DNA of 64,000 nucleotides from Pseudalgibacter alginicilyticus (GCF_001310225.1 NZ_CP012898.1:992001-1056000); one strand, 5' to 3'. Positions 27,473 through 36,578 are shown, counted from the first letter of the stretch. Numbers and translations: made by a program. The notes: generated by a model from the sequence alone, not told the origin.

Positions 27473-29476
27473 ATGCAATTTAAAATCGAATCTGAATTCA
27501 AACCTACAGGTGATCAACCTAAAGCCATAACCCAACTTGTTAATGGCATTGAAACCAATGAAAAATACCAGACACTTTTAGGTGTTACAGGTTCTGGAAA
27601 AACATTTACCGTAGCTAATGTCATTAAGGAAGTACAAAGACCTACTTTAATTTTAGCGCATAACAAAACTTTAGCGGCTCAATTATATTCTGAGTTTAAA
27701 CAGTTTTTTCCAGATAATGCTGTAGAATATTTTGTATCTTATTATGATTACTATCAACCAGAAGCCTATATACCTGTTTCTGGCGTTTATATAGAAAAAG
27801 ATTTATCTATTAATGAAGAAATAGAAAAAATGCGTTTAAGCACCACGTCCTCCCTGCTTTCTGGACGTCGTGATGTATTGGTTGTTGCATCAGTATCCTG
27901 CTTATATGGAATTGGAAACCCTGTGGAATTTCAAAAAAATGTAATTACTTTAGAACGCGATCAAGTTATTTCTAGAACTAAACTTCTTCATCAATTAGTG
28001 CAAAGTTTATATTCTAGAACGGAAGAAGATTTTAAGCATGGTAATTTTAGAATAAAGGGGGATACGGTAGATATATTTCCAAGTTATGCAGACGATGCTT
28101 TTAGAATTCACTTTTTTGGAGATGAAATTGAAGACATTGAATCCTTTAATATTCAAACCAATCAAGTCGTTGAAAAATACGACCGGTTGAATATTTATCC
28201 AGCTAACATGTTTGTAACCTCTCCTGATATTTTACAAGGCGCTATCAAAGAAATTCAAGATGATTTAGTAAAACAACATGACTATTTTAAAGACATTGGT
28301 AAACATTTAGAAGCCAAACGCCTTAAAGAACGAACCGAATTTGATTTAGAAATGATTCGAGAATTAGGCTATTGCTCGGGAATTGAAAATTATTCCCGGT
28401 ATTTAGATGGCAGACAGCCTGGTACCCGCCCTTTCTGTTTATTAGATTATTTTCCTGATGATTATTTAATGGTGGTTGATGAAAGCCATGTTACCATTTC
28501 ACAAGTACATGCCATGTATGGTGGCGATAGAAGTAGGAAAGAGAACTTAGTAGAATATGGTTTCAGATTACCCGCTGCTATGGATAACCGCCCGTTAAAA
28601 TTTGAAGAGTTTGAAGCCTTACAAAACCAAGTGATTTATGTAAGTGCTACACCTGCAGATTACGAACTTCAAAAAACTGATGGCGTTTATGTGGAGCAAG
28701 TCATTAGGCCCACAGGATTATTAGATCCCATCATAGAGGTAAGACCAAGTTTAAACCAAATTGATGATTTAATTGAAGAAATCCAACAACGTGTTGAAAA
28801 AGACGAACGCACCTTAGTAACTACTTTAACCAAAAGGATGGCTGAAGAATTGACTAAATATTTAGATCGTATTCAAATCAGATGCCGATACATTCATAGT
28901 GATGTAGATACCTTGGAACGTGTGGAAATCATGCAAGATTTACGAAAGGGCTTATTTGATGTTTTAGTGGGTGTTAACCTACTTCGTGAAGGTTTGGATT
29001 TACCAGAAGTTTCATTAGTCGCTATTTTAGATGCTGATAAAGAAGGCTTTTTACGTTCTGCCCGCTCATTAACACAAACTGTTGGAAGAGCCGCTAGAAA
29101 CCTCAACGGAAAAGCCATTATGTATGCAGATAAAATCACCAATAGTATGCAAAAAACCATTGATGAAACCAATTACAGACGAGAAAAACAAATCAATTAC
29201 AATACAGCTAACAATATTATTCCAAAAGCATTGAATAAAAGTTTAGCAAATGCATTAACCAAAAATTCCGTAAGTACTTATAGTTACGAATTAGAAGCAG
29301 CTAAAGCAGCCGAGCCAGAAAGTGACTATTTAAGCAAACCCGAATTAGAAAAAAAAATAAAGGAAAAGCGCAAGCTTATGGAAGAAGCTGCTAAACAATT
29401 AGATTTTATTATGGCAGCTAAAATGCGAGACGAAATAAAAAACTATCAAACAAAATTAGAAAAACTCAACGCTTAA
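27473..29476 (+). CDS. uvrB: Excinuclease ABC subunit B
   Basis: 667-residue DNA-damage recognition helicase of nucleotide excision repair, acting with UvrA and UvrC. Landmarks in order: FKPTGDQPKAI, Walker A GVTGSGKT (about residues 38-45), the YYDYYQPEAYIP beta-hairpin that inserts into damaged DNA, the DESHVT box, the helicase motifs SATPADYE, VGVNLLREGLDLPEV and QTVGRAARN, and a C-terminal UVR motif (AKQLDFIMAAKMRDEI) that contacts UvrC. Full length. The start is fixed by the MQFKIESEFKPTGDQP opening. DUF1569 follows by 34 bp. Confidence 0.98.
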   Translation: MQFKIESEFKPTGDQPKAITQLVNGIETNEKYQTLLGVTGSGKTFTVANVIKEVQRPTLILAHNKTLAAQLYSEFKQFFPDNAVEYFVSYYDYYQPEAYIPVSGVYIEKDLSINEEIEKMRLSTTSSLLSGRRDVLVVASVSCLYGIGNPVEFQKNVITLERDQVISRTKLLHQLVQSLYSRTEEDFKHGNFRIKGDTVDIFPSYADDAFRIHFFGDEIEDIESFNIQTNQVVEKYDRLNIYPANMFVTSPDILQGAIKEIQDDLVKQHDYFKDIGKHLEAKRLKERTEFDLEMIRELGYCSGIENYSRYLDGRQPGTRPFCLLDYFPDDYLMVVDESHVTISQVHAMYGGDRSRKENLVEYGFRLPAAMDNRPLKFEEFEALQNQVIYVSATPADYELQKTDGVYVEQVIRPTGLLDPIIEVRPSLNQIDDLIEEIQQRVEKDERTLVTTLTKRMAEELTKYLDRIQIRCRYIHSDVDTLERVEIMQDLRKGLFDVLVGVNLLREGLDLPEVSLVAILDADKEGFLRSARSLTQTVGRAARNLNGKAIMYADKITNSMQKTIDETNYRREKQINYNTANNIIPKALNKSLANALTKNSVSTYSYELEAAKAAEPESDYLSKPELEKKIKEKRKLMEEAAKQLDFIMAAKMRDEIKNYQTKLEKLNA

Positions 29477-29510
29477 AATCCATCTATTAGTTTAATTCAA
29501 ACTTAATATC

Positions 29511-29963
29511 ATGAAAAATATGTTCGATTTAAAAGACTGTACCGAAGTTATTAATAGAATAAATCAATTAACTCCAGATGCAAAAAATTTATGGGGAAAA
29601 ATGAGTGTTGACCAAATGTTGGCTCATTGCAATGTGCCGTACGGTTATATCTATACCGACAAATACCAAAAACCAAATGCATTCAAAAAGTTTATGATTA
29701 CATTGTTTGCTAAAAAAATGGTTGTTGGAAATAAGCCTTACCCTAAAAACTCAAGAACTGCACCTGAATTTATAATTACGGATAAAAAGCATTTTGAAAA
29801 AGAAAAAACACTATTAATCGATAACATCAAAAGAACACAAAATCTTGGTGAAACTCATTTTAAAAACAGAGAATCTCATTCTTTTGGACCTTTAAGCGTT
29901 CAGGAATGGAATACTATGTTTTACAAACATTTAGACCACCATTTAAAACAGTTTAATGTGTAA
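29511..29963 (+). CDS. DUF1569 (DinB-superfamily) protein
   Basis: 150-residue DUF1569 protein. The family belongs to the DinB/YfiT-like four-helix superfamily, whose members are often metal-dependent thiol transferases or are uncharacterised. The conserved features are NLWGKMSVDQMLAHCNVPYG near residues 27-46, with the first His ligand, and TMFYKHLDHHLKQF at the C-terminus, with the last His pair. No signal peptide, so cytoplasmic. It follows uvrB by 34 bp on the same strand and may be co-transcribed. It converges with the TerB-like gene, 2 bp between stops. Confidence 0.87.
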   Translation: MKNMFDLKDCTEVINRINQLTPDAKNLWGKMSVDQMLAHCNVPYGYIYTDKYQKPNAFKKFMITLFAKKMVVGNKPYPKNSRTAPEFIITDKKHFEKEKTLLIDNIKRTQNLGETHFKNRESHSFGPLSVQEWNTMFYKHLDHHLKQFNV

Positions 29964-29965
29964 GT

Positions 29966-30376
29966 TTAATTGTATTGTGTTTTAAAAATATCAATCAGTA
30001 CATCTGGTGGAACAATTTTATTAGGAAAACTGTCCATTAAATATAACACTTTAGTTATTGATTCGTGACTTAAACCCATACGTAATCCAAAGTTGTATAA
30101 CTTAATAGCCCCTTTTGAATTATTATCACCCTGATCATCAATATTCATTAGTAAAACCAAACGATGAAATTGCACAATACGTTCACTGTGCGATTTTAAA
30201 TGGGTATAGTTGATAGGATTTTCTATTAGATACTCAAAGTCTTCACGAGCAATATCTAATTGCTTAGCGACACCCAATAAAAAATTATATTCAATATTTT
30301 TCATTACAGGCTTATCATACTTTGCAAAAGCAATCATTTCTGACAAAAGACTCAATTTTTCTACTCTATTAATCAT
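29966..30376 (-). CDS. TerB-like all-helical protein
   Basis: 136-residue soluble protein, predicted all alpha-helical. The pattern SLLSEMIAFAKYDKPVMKNIEYNFL is built like TerB-fold proteins, with a helix, an acidic/charged turn where TerB has its metal-binding Asp/Glu, and a second helix. The rest, LYNFGLRMGLSHESITKVLYLM, is also helical. I do not recognise a function; tellurite resistance is not implied. In related genomes such small proteins are sometimes called UvrB because of the neighbouring uvrB, which would be wrong here as no UvrB motif is present. A variant -7 box (TATCTTTA) lies at 30405-30412, with the paired GGTCG repeats just beyond. Confidence 0.65.
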   Translation of the reverse strand: MINRVEKLSLLSEMIAFAKYDKPVMKNIEYNFLLGVAKQLDIAREDFEYLIENPINYTHLKSHSERIVQFHRLVLLMNIDDQGDNNSKGAIKLYNFGLRMGLSHESITKVLYLMDSFPNKIVPPDVLIDIFKTQYN

Positions 30377-30747
30377 ATGAAGAGAGGATTAATTATTAAT
30401 AACATAAAGATACACCTCAATAACTCATAAATAATCGGTGATATACGGTCGCTTATCGAAAAACAGAGGGTATTTGGTCGTTATTTTTATTGATTTTATC
30501 AATACCCATTTTTATTCATCTAATAAAACAGCATTTCATCTTTTGAAAACAACATGTTAAAAACAAAAACACCCAACAATAAACCATTAACAATCAGGTT
30601 TTTAAAGTCAATTTATTAAACAAAAAAACAATGTGAAAAAATAAAAATTTAAGGTATCTTTACAAAAGTTAAAAAAACGACAGAAAAACAAAGTCTTTTA
30701 TATAAAATCGATAAAATGCATCCGTAAAAGCCTTAAAAAACACCAAT
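30377..30747. other. Divergent intergenic region with two promoters and a paired repeat
   Basis: 371 bp without a gene. Contents: a minus-strand -7 variant TATCTTTA (30405-30412) for the TerB-like gene, two GGTCG direct repeats 29 bp apart (30447-30451 and 30476-30480), and a plus-strand -7 variant TATCTTTA (30655-30662) for the YehS-like gene. No ORF or structured RNA was evident. Confidence 0.6.
30441..30488 (+). promoter_or_regulatory. Paired GGTCG direct repeat (candidate regulator site)
   Basis: ATACGGTCGCTTAT and ATTTGGTCGTTATT lie 29 bp apart, from roughly 30 to 80 bp upstream of the TerB-like gene's -7 box. A CGGTG half site lies one helical turn before the first copy. Same core and same spacing as 3256-3290, in the opposite orientation. 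Confidence 0.4.
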
Positions 30748-31107
30748 ATGACAAACAATGATATTTTTAAAAAGCTACGTGTCGCATTAAAGCTTCGAGA
30801 TGATGATATTGTAAAAATTTTAGAATTGGTTGACTTTAGAATTTCAAAAAGTGAATTAGGAGCATTTTTCCGAAATGAAGACCACCCAAAGTATATGGAA
30901 TGTGGCGATCAAATTTTACGCAATTTTTTAAACGGTTTAGTAATTCATTTACGAGGGCCAATGCCTCCAAAATCAAGTAAGATTTCCAAATCTCTAAAAT
31001 CTAAAAACATTACAAAAAACAACAGAGATGTAAAACCAGCGTTAAAAAAAGCTGGAAGCAATAAAAACTTTAAAAAAGTTAATCCACAAAAAAAGAGCAA
31101 CGGTTAA
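30748..31107 (+). CDS. DUF1456 protein, single-repeat YehS-like
   Basis: 119-residue protein of the DUF1456/YehS family, function unknown. E. coli YehS has two DUF1456 units; this one has a single unit of about 75 residues (TNNDIFKKLRVALKLRDDDI, ISKSELGAFFRNEDHPKY and CGDQILRNFLNGLV) followed by a strongly basic Lys/Ser/Asn-rich tail that could bind nucleic acid. Cytoplasmic. A monocistronic unit with a -7 variant at 30655-30662 (leader about 80 nt) and a terminator whose stem begins inside the last codons. Confidence 0.87.
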   Translation: MTNNDIFKKLRVALKLRDDDIVKILELVDFRISKSELGAFFRNEDHPKYMECGDQILRNFLNGLVIHLRGPMPPKSSKISKSLKSKNITKNNRDVKPALKKAGSNKNFKKVNPQKKSNG

Positions 31108-31126
31108 AGTTGCTCCTTTGTTTTTT
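31095..31126 (+). terminator. Intrinsic terminator overlapping the end of the DUF1456 gene
   Basis: Stem GAGCAAC (31095-31101) with GTTGCTC (31109-31115), followed by CTTTG and six T. The left arm and part of the loop encode the last residues and stop codon of the gene. Confidence 0.85.
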
Positions 31127-31193
31127 ATAAAACTCTTCAACTTACTTTACTTTAATATGTAAAAGCGCTCAGAGTTCTAATCTATTTTGGCGA

Positions 31194-32384
31194 CTAAGCT
31201 AATACTTGTTGTACCTTATCTGCTGCTTCTTGAAATTCCGTTGCACTTAAAACAGCCAACCCTGAATTATCAATCAACTCTTTAGCGATATCTGCATTGG
31301 TACCTTGTAAACGTACAATAATTGGTACATTAATGTTACCCATATTTTTATAAGCATCTATAACACCTTGAGCTACACGGTCACAACGTACAATACCTCC
31401 AAAAATATTTATCAAGATCGCTTTAACTGCTGGGTCTTTTAAAATTATTTTAAAAGCAGCCTCAACACGAGCTGCATCTGCAGTACCTCCAACATCTAAA
31501 AAGTTTGCTGGCTCACCTCCTGCTTGTTTTATCAAATCCATAGTGGCCATTGCCAATCCTGCTCCATTAACCATACAGCCAACATTTCCATCAAGATCAA
31601 CATAGTTTAAACCTAATTCTCCAGCTTCAACTTCAATAGCACTTTCCTCACGCACATCACGTAAATCAACATAATTTTTATGTCTAAATAGCGCATTATC
31701 ATCAATGGTTACTTTAGCATCAACAGCTAATATTTTATTATCACTTGTTTTTAATACTGGATTGATTTCAAATAGAGAAGAATCAGAATTCACATAAGCT
31801 TTATAAAGATTAGAAACAAACTTAGTCATTTCCTTAAAAGCATTTCCAGACAGGCCTAAATTAAAAGCAATACGTCTGGCTTGAAATGGCATTAAACCTA
31901 CAGTAGGATCAATTTCTTCTGTAAAAATTAAATGCGGTGTTTCTTCTGCAACAGTTTCGATGTCCATACCACCTTCAGTAGAATACATAACCATATTACG
32001 TCCTGTGGCACGATTTAATAAAATGGACATATAAAATTCGTCTGTTTCACTTTCTCCTGGATAATATACATCCTCAGCAATTAAAACTTGATGTACCCGT
32101 TTTCCAGCTGCAGAAGTTTGAGGGGTAACAAGATCCATCCCAATAATGTTTCCTGAAATTTCTTCAACTTCTTTTAAGTTTTTAGCCAACTTTACGCCGC
32201 CACCTTTTCCGCGACCACCTGCATGTACTTGGGCTTTAACTACGTACCAACTTGTACCTGTTTCCTCTGTTAACTGTTTTGCAGCAACAACTGCTTCATT
32301 AGCATTTTGAGCTACAATACCACGTTGGATACGTACCCCAAAGCCACTCAATATTTCTTTGCCTTGATATTCGTGTAAATTCAT
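31194..32384 (-). CDS. sucC: Succinyl-CoA synthetase, beta subunit (ADP-forming type)
   Basis: 396-residue TCA-cycle enzyme subunit that forms succinate and ATP (or GTP) from succinyl-CoA with the alpha subunit SucD. The ATP-grasp domain opens MNLHEYQGKEIL, with VKAQVHAGGRGKGGGVK for nucleotide binding. The C-terminal ligase-CoA domain has NGAGLAMATMDLI, GEPANFLDVGG and INIFGGIVRCD. Full length. sucD is not adjacent within the window. A -7 box lies at 32411-32418. Confidence 0.98.
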   Translation of the reverse strand: MNLHEYQGKEILSGFGVRIQRGIVAQNANEAVVAAKQLTEETGTSWYVVKAQVHAGGRGKGGGVKLAKNLKEVEEISGNIIGMDLVTPQTSAAGKRVHQVLIAEDVYYPGESETDEFYMSILLNRATGRNMVMYSTEGGMDIETVAEETPHLIFTEEIDPTVGLMPFQARRIAFNLGLSGNAFKEMTKFVSNLYKAYVNSDSSLFEINPVLKTSDNKILAVDAKVTIDDNALFRHKNYVDLRDVREESAIEVEAGELGLNYVDLDGNVGCMVNGAGLAMATMDLIKQAGGEPANFLDVGGTADAARVEAAFKIILKDPAVKAILINIFGGIVRCDRVAQGVIDAYKNMGNINVPIIVRLQGTNADIAKELIDNSGLAVLSATEFQEAADKVQQVLA

Positions 32385-32410
32385 AATCTGCTTAATAGTT
32401 ATAAGTGTGG

Positions 32411-32418
32411 CAAATGTA
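32411..32418 (-). promoter_or_regulatory. -7 promoter box of sucC
   Basis: Minus-strand TACATTTG matches TAnnTTTG, 26 bp before the sucC ATG. Confidence 0.65.
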
Positions 32419-32561
32419 AATAATAGGTGTTAATTAGACTAATAATTTGTTTAGGAATCTATAAACAAGTAAGTTGTTTTATTAACAACTGTTAAATAAT
32501 TAACATTTTGTTTAATTTGATTAATATTTAAGTTTTTTATTTTTTATTAAAAGGAAAAAAA

Positions 32562-32569
32562 TACCTTTG
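32562..32569 (+). promoter_or_regulatory. -7 promoter box of lysA
   Basis: TACCTTTG matches TAnnTTTG and ends 25 bp before the lysA ATG. Confidence 0.65.
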
Positions 32570-32594
32570 GCAAAAATTTATAGAAAGTAGTATT

Positions 32595-33812
32595 ATGGAA
32601 AAAAGTCAATTGCTAAAAATAGCACAAGATTATGGAAGTCCTGTTTATGTTTATGATGCTGAAAAAATTGAGCAACAATACAAACGTTTAACAAATGCTT
32701 TTAAAGGTGTTAAGCAGTTAAAAATCAATTATGCTGTAAAAGCGCTTTCTAATATTTCTGTTTTAAAACTATTACACTCTTTTGGTTCTGGTATTGATAC
32801 GGTATCTATTCAAGAAGTTCAATTAGGTTTAGCTGCTGGTTTTCCTGCTGACAAAATAATTTTTACACCTAATGGGGTTTCTTTAGAAGAAATTGAAACG
32901 GTTACAAAACTTGGAGTTCAAATTAATATAGATAACCTTTCTATTTTAGAGCAGTTTGGTGCTAAACATCCAAATATACCCGTTTGTATTCGTATAAACC
33001 CACATATTATGGCTGGTGGAAATGCAAATATTTCTGTAGGACATATAGATAGTAAATTTGGTATTTCTGTACACCAGATTCCTCACATCCTTCGTATTGT
33101 TGAAAATACAGGTATGACTATTAATGGCATCCATATGCATACAGGAAGTGATATTTTAGATATTGAAGTATTTTTATATGCCAGTGAAATTTTATTTGAT
33201 ACCGCTAAACAATTTAAAGATTTAGAATTTTTAGATTTTGGTTCAGGCTTTAAAGTACCTTATAAAAAAGATGATATTGAAACCAATATTGAAGAACTTG
33301 GAAAAAAATTAACCAAGCGTTTTAATGATTTCTGTAAAGATTACGGTAAAGAATTAACCTTGGCTTTTGAACCTGGTAAATTTTTAGTGAGCGAAGCAGG
33401 ACAGTTTTTGGTAAAAGTTAATGCTGTAAAGCAAACCACATCTACCGTGTTTGCACAAGTAGATTCTGGATTTAATCATTTAATACGCCCCATGCTTTAC
33501 GGTTCCCAACATGTTATTGAAAACATTTCAAACCTTAAAGGAAAAGAACGTTTTTACTCGGTTGTAGGTTATATTTGCGAAACCGACACCTTTGCAAATA
33601 ACAGACGTATTAATGAAATAAATGAAGGTGATATTTTAGCATTTAAAAATGCTGGAGCCTATTGCTATTCTATGTCTAGTAATTACAACTCACGTTACAG
33701 ACCTGCCGAAGTGTTATGGCATAATAATAAAGCACATTTAATTAGAAAAAGAGAAACTTTTGAAGATATTTTAAAGAATCAAATTGAAATTGATTTTTCT
33801 TCTAAAAAATAA
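32595..33812 (+). CDS. lysA: Diaminopimelate decarboxylase
   Basis: 405-residue PLP-dependent fold-III decarboxylase for the final step of lysine synthesis (meso-DAP to L-lysine). The PLP lysine is in INYAVKALSN near residue 50. The glycine-rich PLP phosphate loop is in FLDFGSGFKVPYK near residue 215, and the catalytic Cys segment is GYICETDTF near residue 325; ExGK appears in AFEPGKFL. Full length. It is monocistronic, between its own promoter and the terminator at 33841. Pathway partner of dapD at 3443. Confidence 0.97.
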   Translation: MEKSQLLKIAQDYGSPVYVYDAEKIEQQYKRLTNAFKGVKQLKINYAVKALSNISVLKLLHSFGSGIDTVSIQEVQLGLAAGFPADKIIFTPNGVSLEEIETVTKLGVQINIDNLSILEQFGAKHPNIPVCIRINPHIMAGGNANISVGHIDSKFGISVHQIPHILRIVENTGMTINGIHMHTGSDILDIEVFLYASEILFDTAKQFKDLEFLDFGSGFKVPYKKDDIETNIEELGKKLTKRFNDFCKDYGKELTLAFEPGKFLVSEAGQFLVKVNAVKQTTSTVFAQVDSGFNHLIRPMLYGSQHVIENISNLKGKERFYSVVGYICETDTFANNRRINEINEGDILAFKNAGAYCYSMSSNYNSRYRPAEVLWHNNKAHLIRKRETFEDILKNQIEIDFSSKK

Positions 33813-33840
33813 AAAGTAATTTCATATTTAAAATAAAAAA

Positions 33841-33865
33841 GCGTTTCAAAATCGAAACGCTTTTT
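33841..33865. terminator. Bidirectional terminator between lysA and a convergent type IX gene
   Basis: Stem GCGTTTC (33841-33847) with GAAACGC (33854-33860), flanked by A6 on the left and T5 on the right. It can end both lysA (plus) and the 33884 gene (minus). Confidence 0.85.
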
Positions 33866-33883
33866 ATGTTTTAAAACTCGAAC

Positions 33884-34858
33884 TTATTGCTTTATAAATT
33901 TTTTAGTTATAGTACCTTTATTAGTACGAACGGTTGCCAAAAACAAACCAGACTTTAATTGATTAACAGATATTATAGCTTCATTACCTTCTGATATTAA
34001 AACAGTTTTTCCTAAAAGATCTGAAATAATAATAGATTGTATTTCAATATTATCACTTACTTCAAATTTAAGGTCATGTTGTACAGGGTTAGAAATCAAT
34101 TTTATATTAGATTCTTCTATCTGATGCTTATTAGTATCTAAAGTATACGTAGACAAGACTTCCATACTAGTCACATCAATACTATAACTTTCAAAAGGAG
34201 AAGGAACAACAACTTGTATACGGTTGGTTCTAAAAATAAGATCATTACTATTGGCGTCATAATAAAAATAAGACGTTTGAGTTCCAGCAGCAGTTAGTAT
34301 GCCTCCAAACGCTGAAAGGTTTAAATTTTGGACCATTTTTAATCTAGTGACTGCCCCATCAAAAGTACCCACTTTTAAATTCCCCCAAGCATCTACATTA
34401 ACATTTATAGTACTGGTATCCAAAACATCTCCAGACACTTCTTCCGAAGTAAATGTGCCTTCAACTCCGTCTGTATTTGAATCCTCATAATTCATAGGAA
34501 ACAACCCTATTATACCATAATTAGAATAATTCAACCCAAAACTATCTGAATTTAAAGACACTAAAGATAATATACCTCCAGAAGTATTGAGTCCAAGTTC
34601 ATTTACTACCGTAGTCCCTTCTTTAGTTTGAATAGTAGATGTTGGTGGTTCGTCTGTATAAGTATCTACAAATAGTGAAGCTGTACTTGTTAAACTTGTA
34701 AAATCCCACGAAGTATTTATTCCAGATGACGACTGATTTATAGTTCCTGTTAACACGGTATATTGAGAACCACTTGGACTATGGAATTGTTCAATATTAG
34801 TTTGAGAATAACCTAAAACAGTTATAAATAGCAATACTAATTGTAATGTTGTTTTCAT
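33884..34858 (-). CDS. Type IX-secreted protein with type A C-terminal sorting domain
   Basis: 324-residue secreted protein. Signal peptide is residues 1-18 (ending LGYSQ). The mature part (about 20-245) is Ser/Thr-rich and beta-strand-rich, with no enzymatic motif that I recognise. The last ~75 residues, from NIKLISNPVQHDLKFEV to LATVRTNKGTITKKFIKQ, are the Por/type A sorting domain recognised by the type IX system. It may be a surface or secreted binding protein. It shares a bidirectional terminator with lysA and is otherwise isolated. Confidence 0.82.
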   Translation of the reverse strand: MKTTLQLVLLFITVLGYSQTNIEQFHSPSGSQYTVLTGTINQSSSGINTSWDFTSLTSTASLFVDTYTDEPPTSTIQTKEGTTVVNELGLNTSGGILSLVSLNSDSFGLNYSNYGIIGLFPMNYEDSNTDGVEGTFTSEEVSGDVLDTSTINVNVDAWGNLKVGTFDGAVTRLKMVQNLNLSAFGGILTAAGTQTSYFYYDANSNDLIFRTNRIQVVVPSPFESYSIDVTSMEVLSTYTLDTNKHQIEESNIKLISNPVQHDLKFEVSDNIEIQSIIISDLLGKTVLISEGNEAIISVNQLKSGLFLATVRTNKGTITKKFIKQ

Positions 34859-35032
34859 ATACTTTTAAATTTAATGATGAAATTATATAACAACAAATCT
34901 AAGAAAAATTAGTTCCATGTATTAAACACAAAATAGTTTCAAATAATAATCAATATACTTTATAACAGAATGACTGATAATTTTTATTTTAAATAAATCA
35001 AAATTAATAGCCTTTAATCCCTATAATCATTC

Positions 35033-35040
35033 TATTTTTG
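35033..35040 (+). promoter_or_regulatory. -7 promoter box of the desaturase-like gene
   Basis: TATTTTTG matches TAnnTTTG and ends 19 bp before the ATG at 35060. Confidence 0.6.
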
Positions 35041-35059
35041 AAAATTAACAATTGTCTTA

Positions 35060-35992
35060 ATGAGTTTTACAAATCCCTTAGTATATGGTGTTCCTTGCTT
35101 TTTAGCTCTTATTTTACTCGAGTTAACTTATAGCAAACATCATGAAGAAAAAAAAGATTTATATAAATGGAAAGATTTAGCTGCGAGTCTTAGCATGGGA
35201 GTGGGTTCTGCTATTTTAGCACCACTTACCAAAACAATTGCAGCTATTGTTCTTTTTGAGTTTGTTTATGAAATTTTTAATCCTGTAATTGATGGTGTTC
35301 GCACCAATATTATGGGATGGGAATCATTTGGCTACGCATGGTATATTTGGATTATTTGCCAATTATTAGATGATTTTAGTTACTATTGGTTTCATAGGCA
35401 AAACCACAATGTACGTTTTCTCTGGGCCGCTCACATTGTGCATCACTCCTCAGATAACTTTAATTTAGGCACTGCTGTAAGAAACGGTTGGTTTACACTT
35501 TTCTATAAACCGTTATTTTATATGTGGATACCCGCCATTGGTTTTCCGCCAGAAATACTTGTGGTTTGTTTAGGCATTGAATCCTTATGGCAATTTCAAT
35601 TACATACGGTTTATATAGGTAAATTAGGTTTTTTAGAAAAATTTATGAATACACATACCATGCACCAAGTACACCATGCTCAAAATATAGAATACATGGA
35701 CAAAAACCATGGTGGTTTCTTAAATATTTTTGATAAAATGTTTGGTACCTGGAAAGAACTAGATGAAACTATAGATATAAAATACGGTGTAACACATGCA
35801 CCAAATTCATACAACCCATTAATTATTTTAACCCATGAGTATAAAGATATTTGGAATGATATGAAAAAATCAAAAAATTGGTATCATAAATTTATGTATG
35901 CTTTTGGAGCACCTGGCTGGAGTCATGATGGTAGTACCTTAACTATTAAACAAATCCAAAAACTAACAAAAGCTGAACAACGTGCACTTTAA
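35060..35992 (+). CDS. Sterol desaturase / fatty acid hydroxylase family membrane protein
   Basis: 310-residue integral membrane di-iron enzyme of the fatty acid hydroxylase superfamily. The eight-histidine pattern is present: HRQNH (about residue 115), HIVHH (about 130) and HTMHQVHH (about 200), followed by HGGFLNIFDKMFGTW near residue 220. Transmembrane segments lie near residues 5-22, 45-75 and 140-175. In Bacteroidota, relatives hydroxylate carotenoids or lipids, but the substrate here is not readable. It is an isolated transcription unit with its own -7 box. Confidence 0.9.
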   Translation: MSFTNPLVYGVPCFLALILLELTYSKHHEEKKDLYKWKDLAASLSMGVGSAILAPLTKTIAAIVLFEFVYEIFNPVIDGVRTNIMGWESFGYAWYIWIICQLLDDFSYYWFHRQNHNVRFLWAAHIVHHSSDNFNLGTAVRNGWFTLFYKPLFYMWIPAIGFPPEILVVCLGIESLWQFQLHTVYIGKLGFLEKFMNTHTMHQVHHAQNIEYMDKNHGGFLNIFDKMFGTWKELDETIDIKYGVTHAPNSYNPLIILTHEYKDIWNDMKKSKNWYHKFMYAFGAPGWSHDGSTLTIKQIQKLTKAEQRAL

Positions 35993-36017
35993 AAATTATG
36001 CTTTTTTAAAGAGTTAA

Positions 36018-36578
36018 TCAATCCTTCAGTTTTCCTGTAAAAAGATTTACTTTAGAATTAAATGGATTGCCTGAAGCTCGTCGTAACAAAACTACTTGTC
36101 CGCAATGCCAAATAGCATCAGCAATAGGGCCATTTATAATATTCCAAAATGGCATACTTGTTTTATTAAGGTTAAAGGGGATTTCTGTATTTCTTAAAGT
36201 ATCTGAAACAATTTTAAAATTATATAAAGTTTGTCTACGCATGGCTTCATAGTCAAGTTCAGATTTATTTTCATCTTTATCAGTTTCCAAAACACTGTTT
36301 CTTATTGTCTTAGATAACCCATAAATATGCTTAATGATTTCTAGTGATTCTCTACCTGTTTCACTAGGTTTATAAGTTAAATCTTCTCGTCTTAAAGCTT
36401 CTGTTGCCCAATAGTATCTAAATCCTAAGCCATCAATCATTCTTGCTGCCACAGTAGCATCAGTATAAGCATCTGGATGCTCTGGAATTTCATAATAAAG
36501 TAAATCTTGTTGTTTCATTTCTTGGGCATTTATATTCATAAAACAAATACATATTAATATAATCGCAAATATTTTCAT
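36018..36578 (-). CDS. Secreted DinB-like four-helix protein
   Basis: 186-residue protein with a signal peptide (MKIFAIILICICFMNINAQ, start at 36578). The mature part resembles the DinB/YfiT superfamily, with SLEIIKHIYGLSKTIRNSV in the middle helix and IADAIWHCGQVVLLRRASGNP near the C-terminus, the usual His-x2-Gln turn. Most DinB-fold proteins are cytoplasmic, so the exported form is unusual. The ATG at 36578 is preferred, since the longer frame adds 11 residues before the signal peptide and overlaps the preceding gene. It lies 4 bp after the M28 peptidase stop and is surely in the same operon. Confidence 0.72.
   Translation of the reverse strand: MKIFAIILICICFMNINAQEMKQQDLLYYEIPEHPDAYTDATVAARMIDGLGFRYYWATEALRREDLTYKPSETGRESLEIIKHIYGLSKTIRNSVLETDKDENKSELDYEAMRRQTLYNFKIVSDTLRNTEIPFNLNKTSMPFWNIINGPIADAIWHCGQVVLLRRASGNPFNSKVNLFTGKLKD

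Noticed and set aside
29966-30376. Tellurite resistance function from the TerB-like pattern, or a UvrB name by neighbourhood
   Set aside because: Only a helical fold resemblance; no ter gene cluster and no UvrB motif is present.
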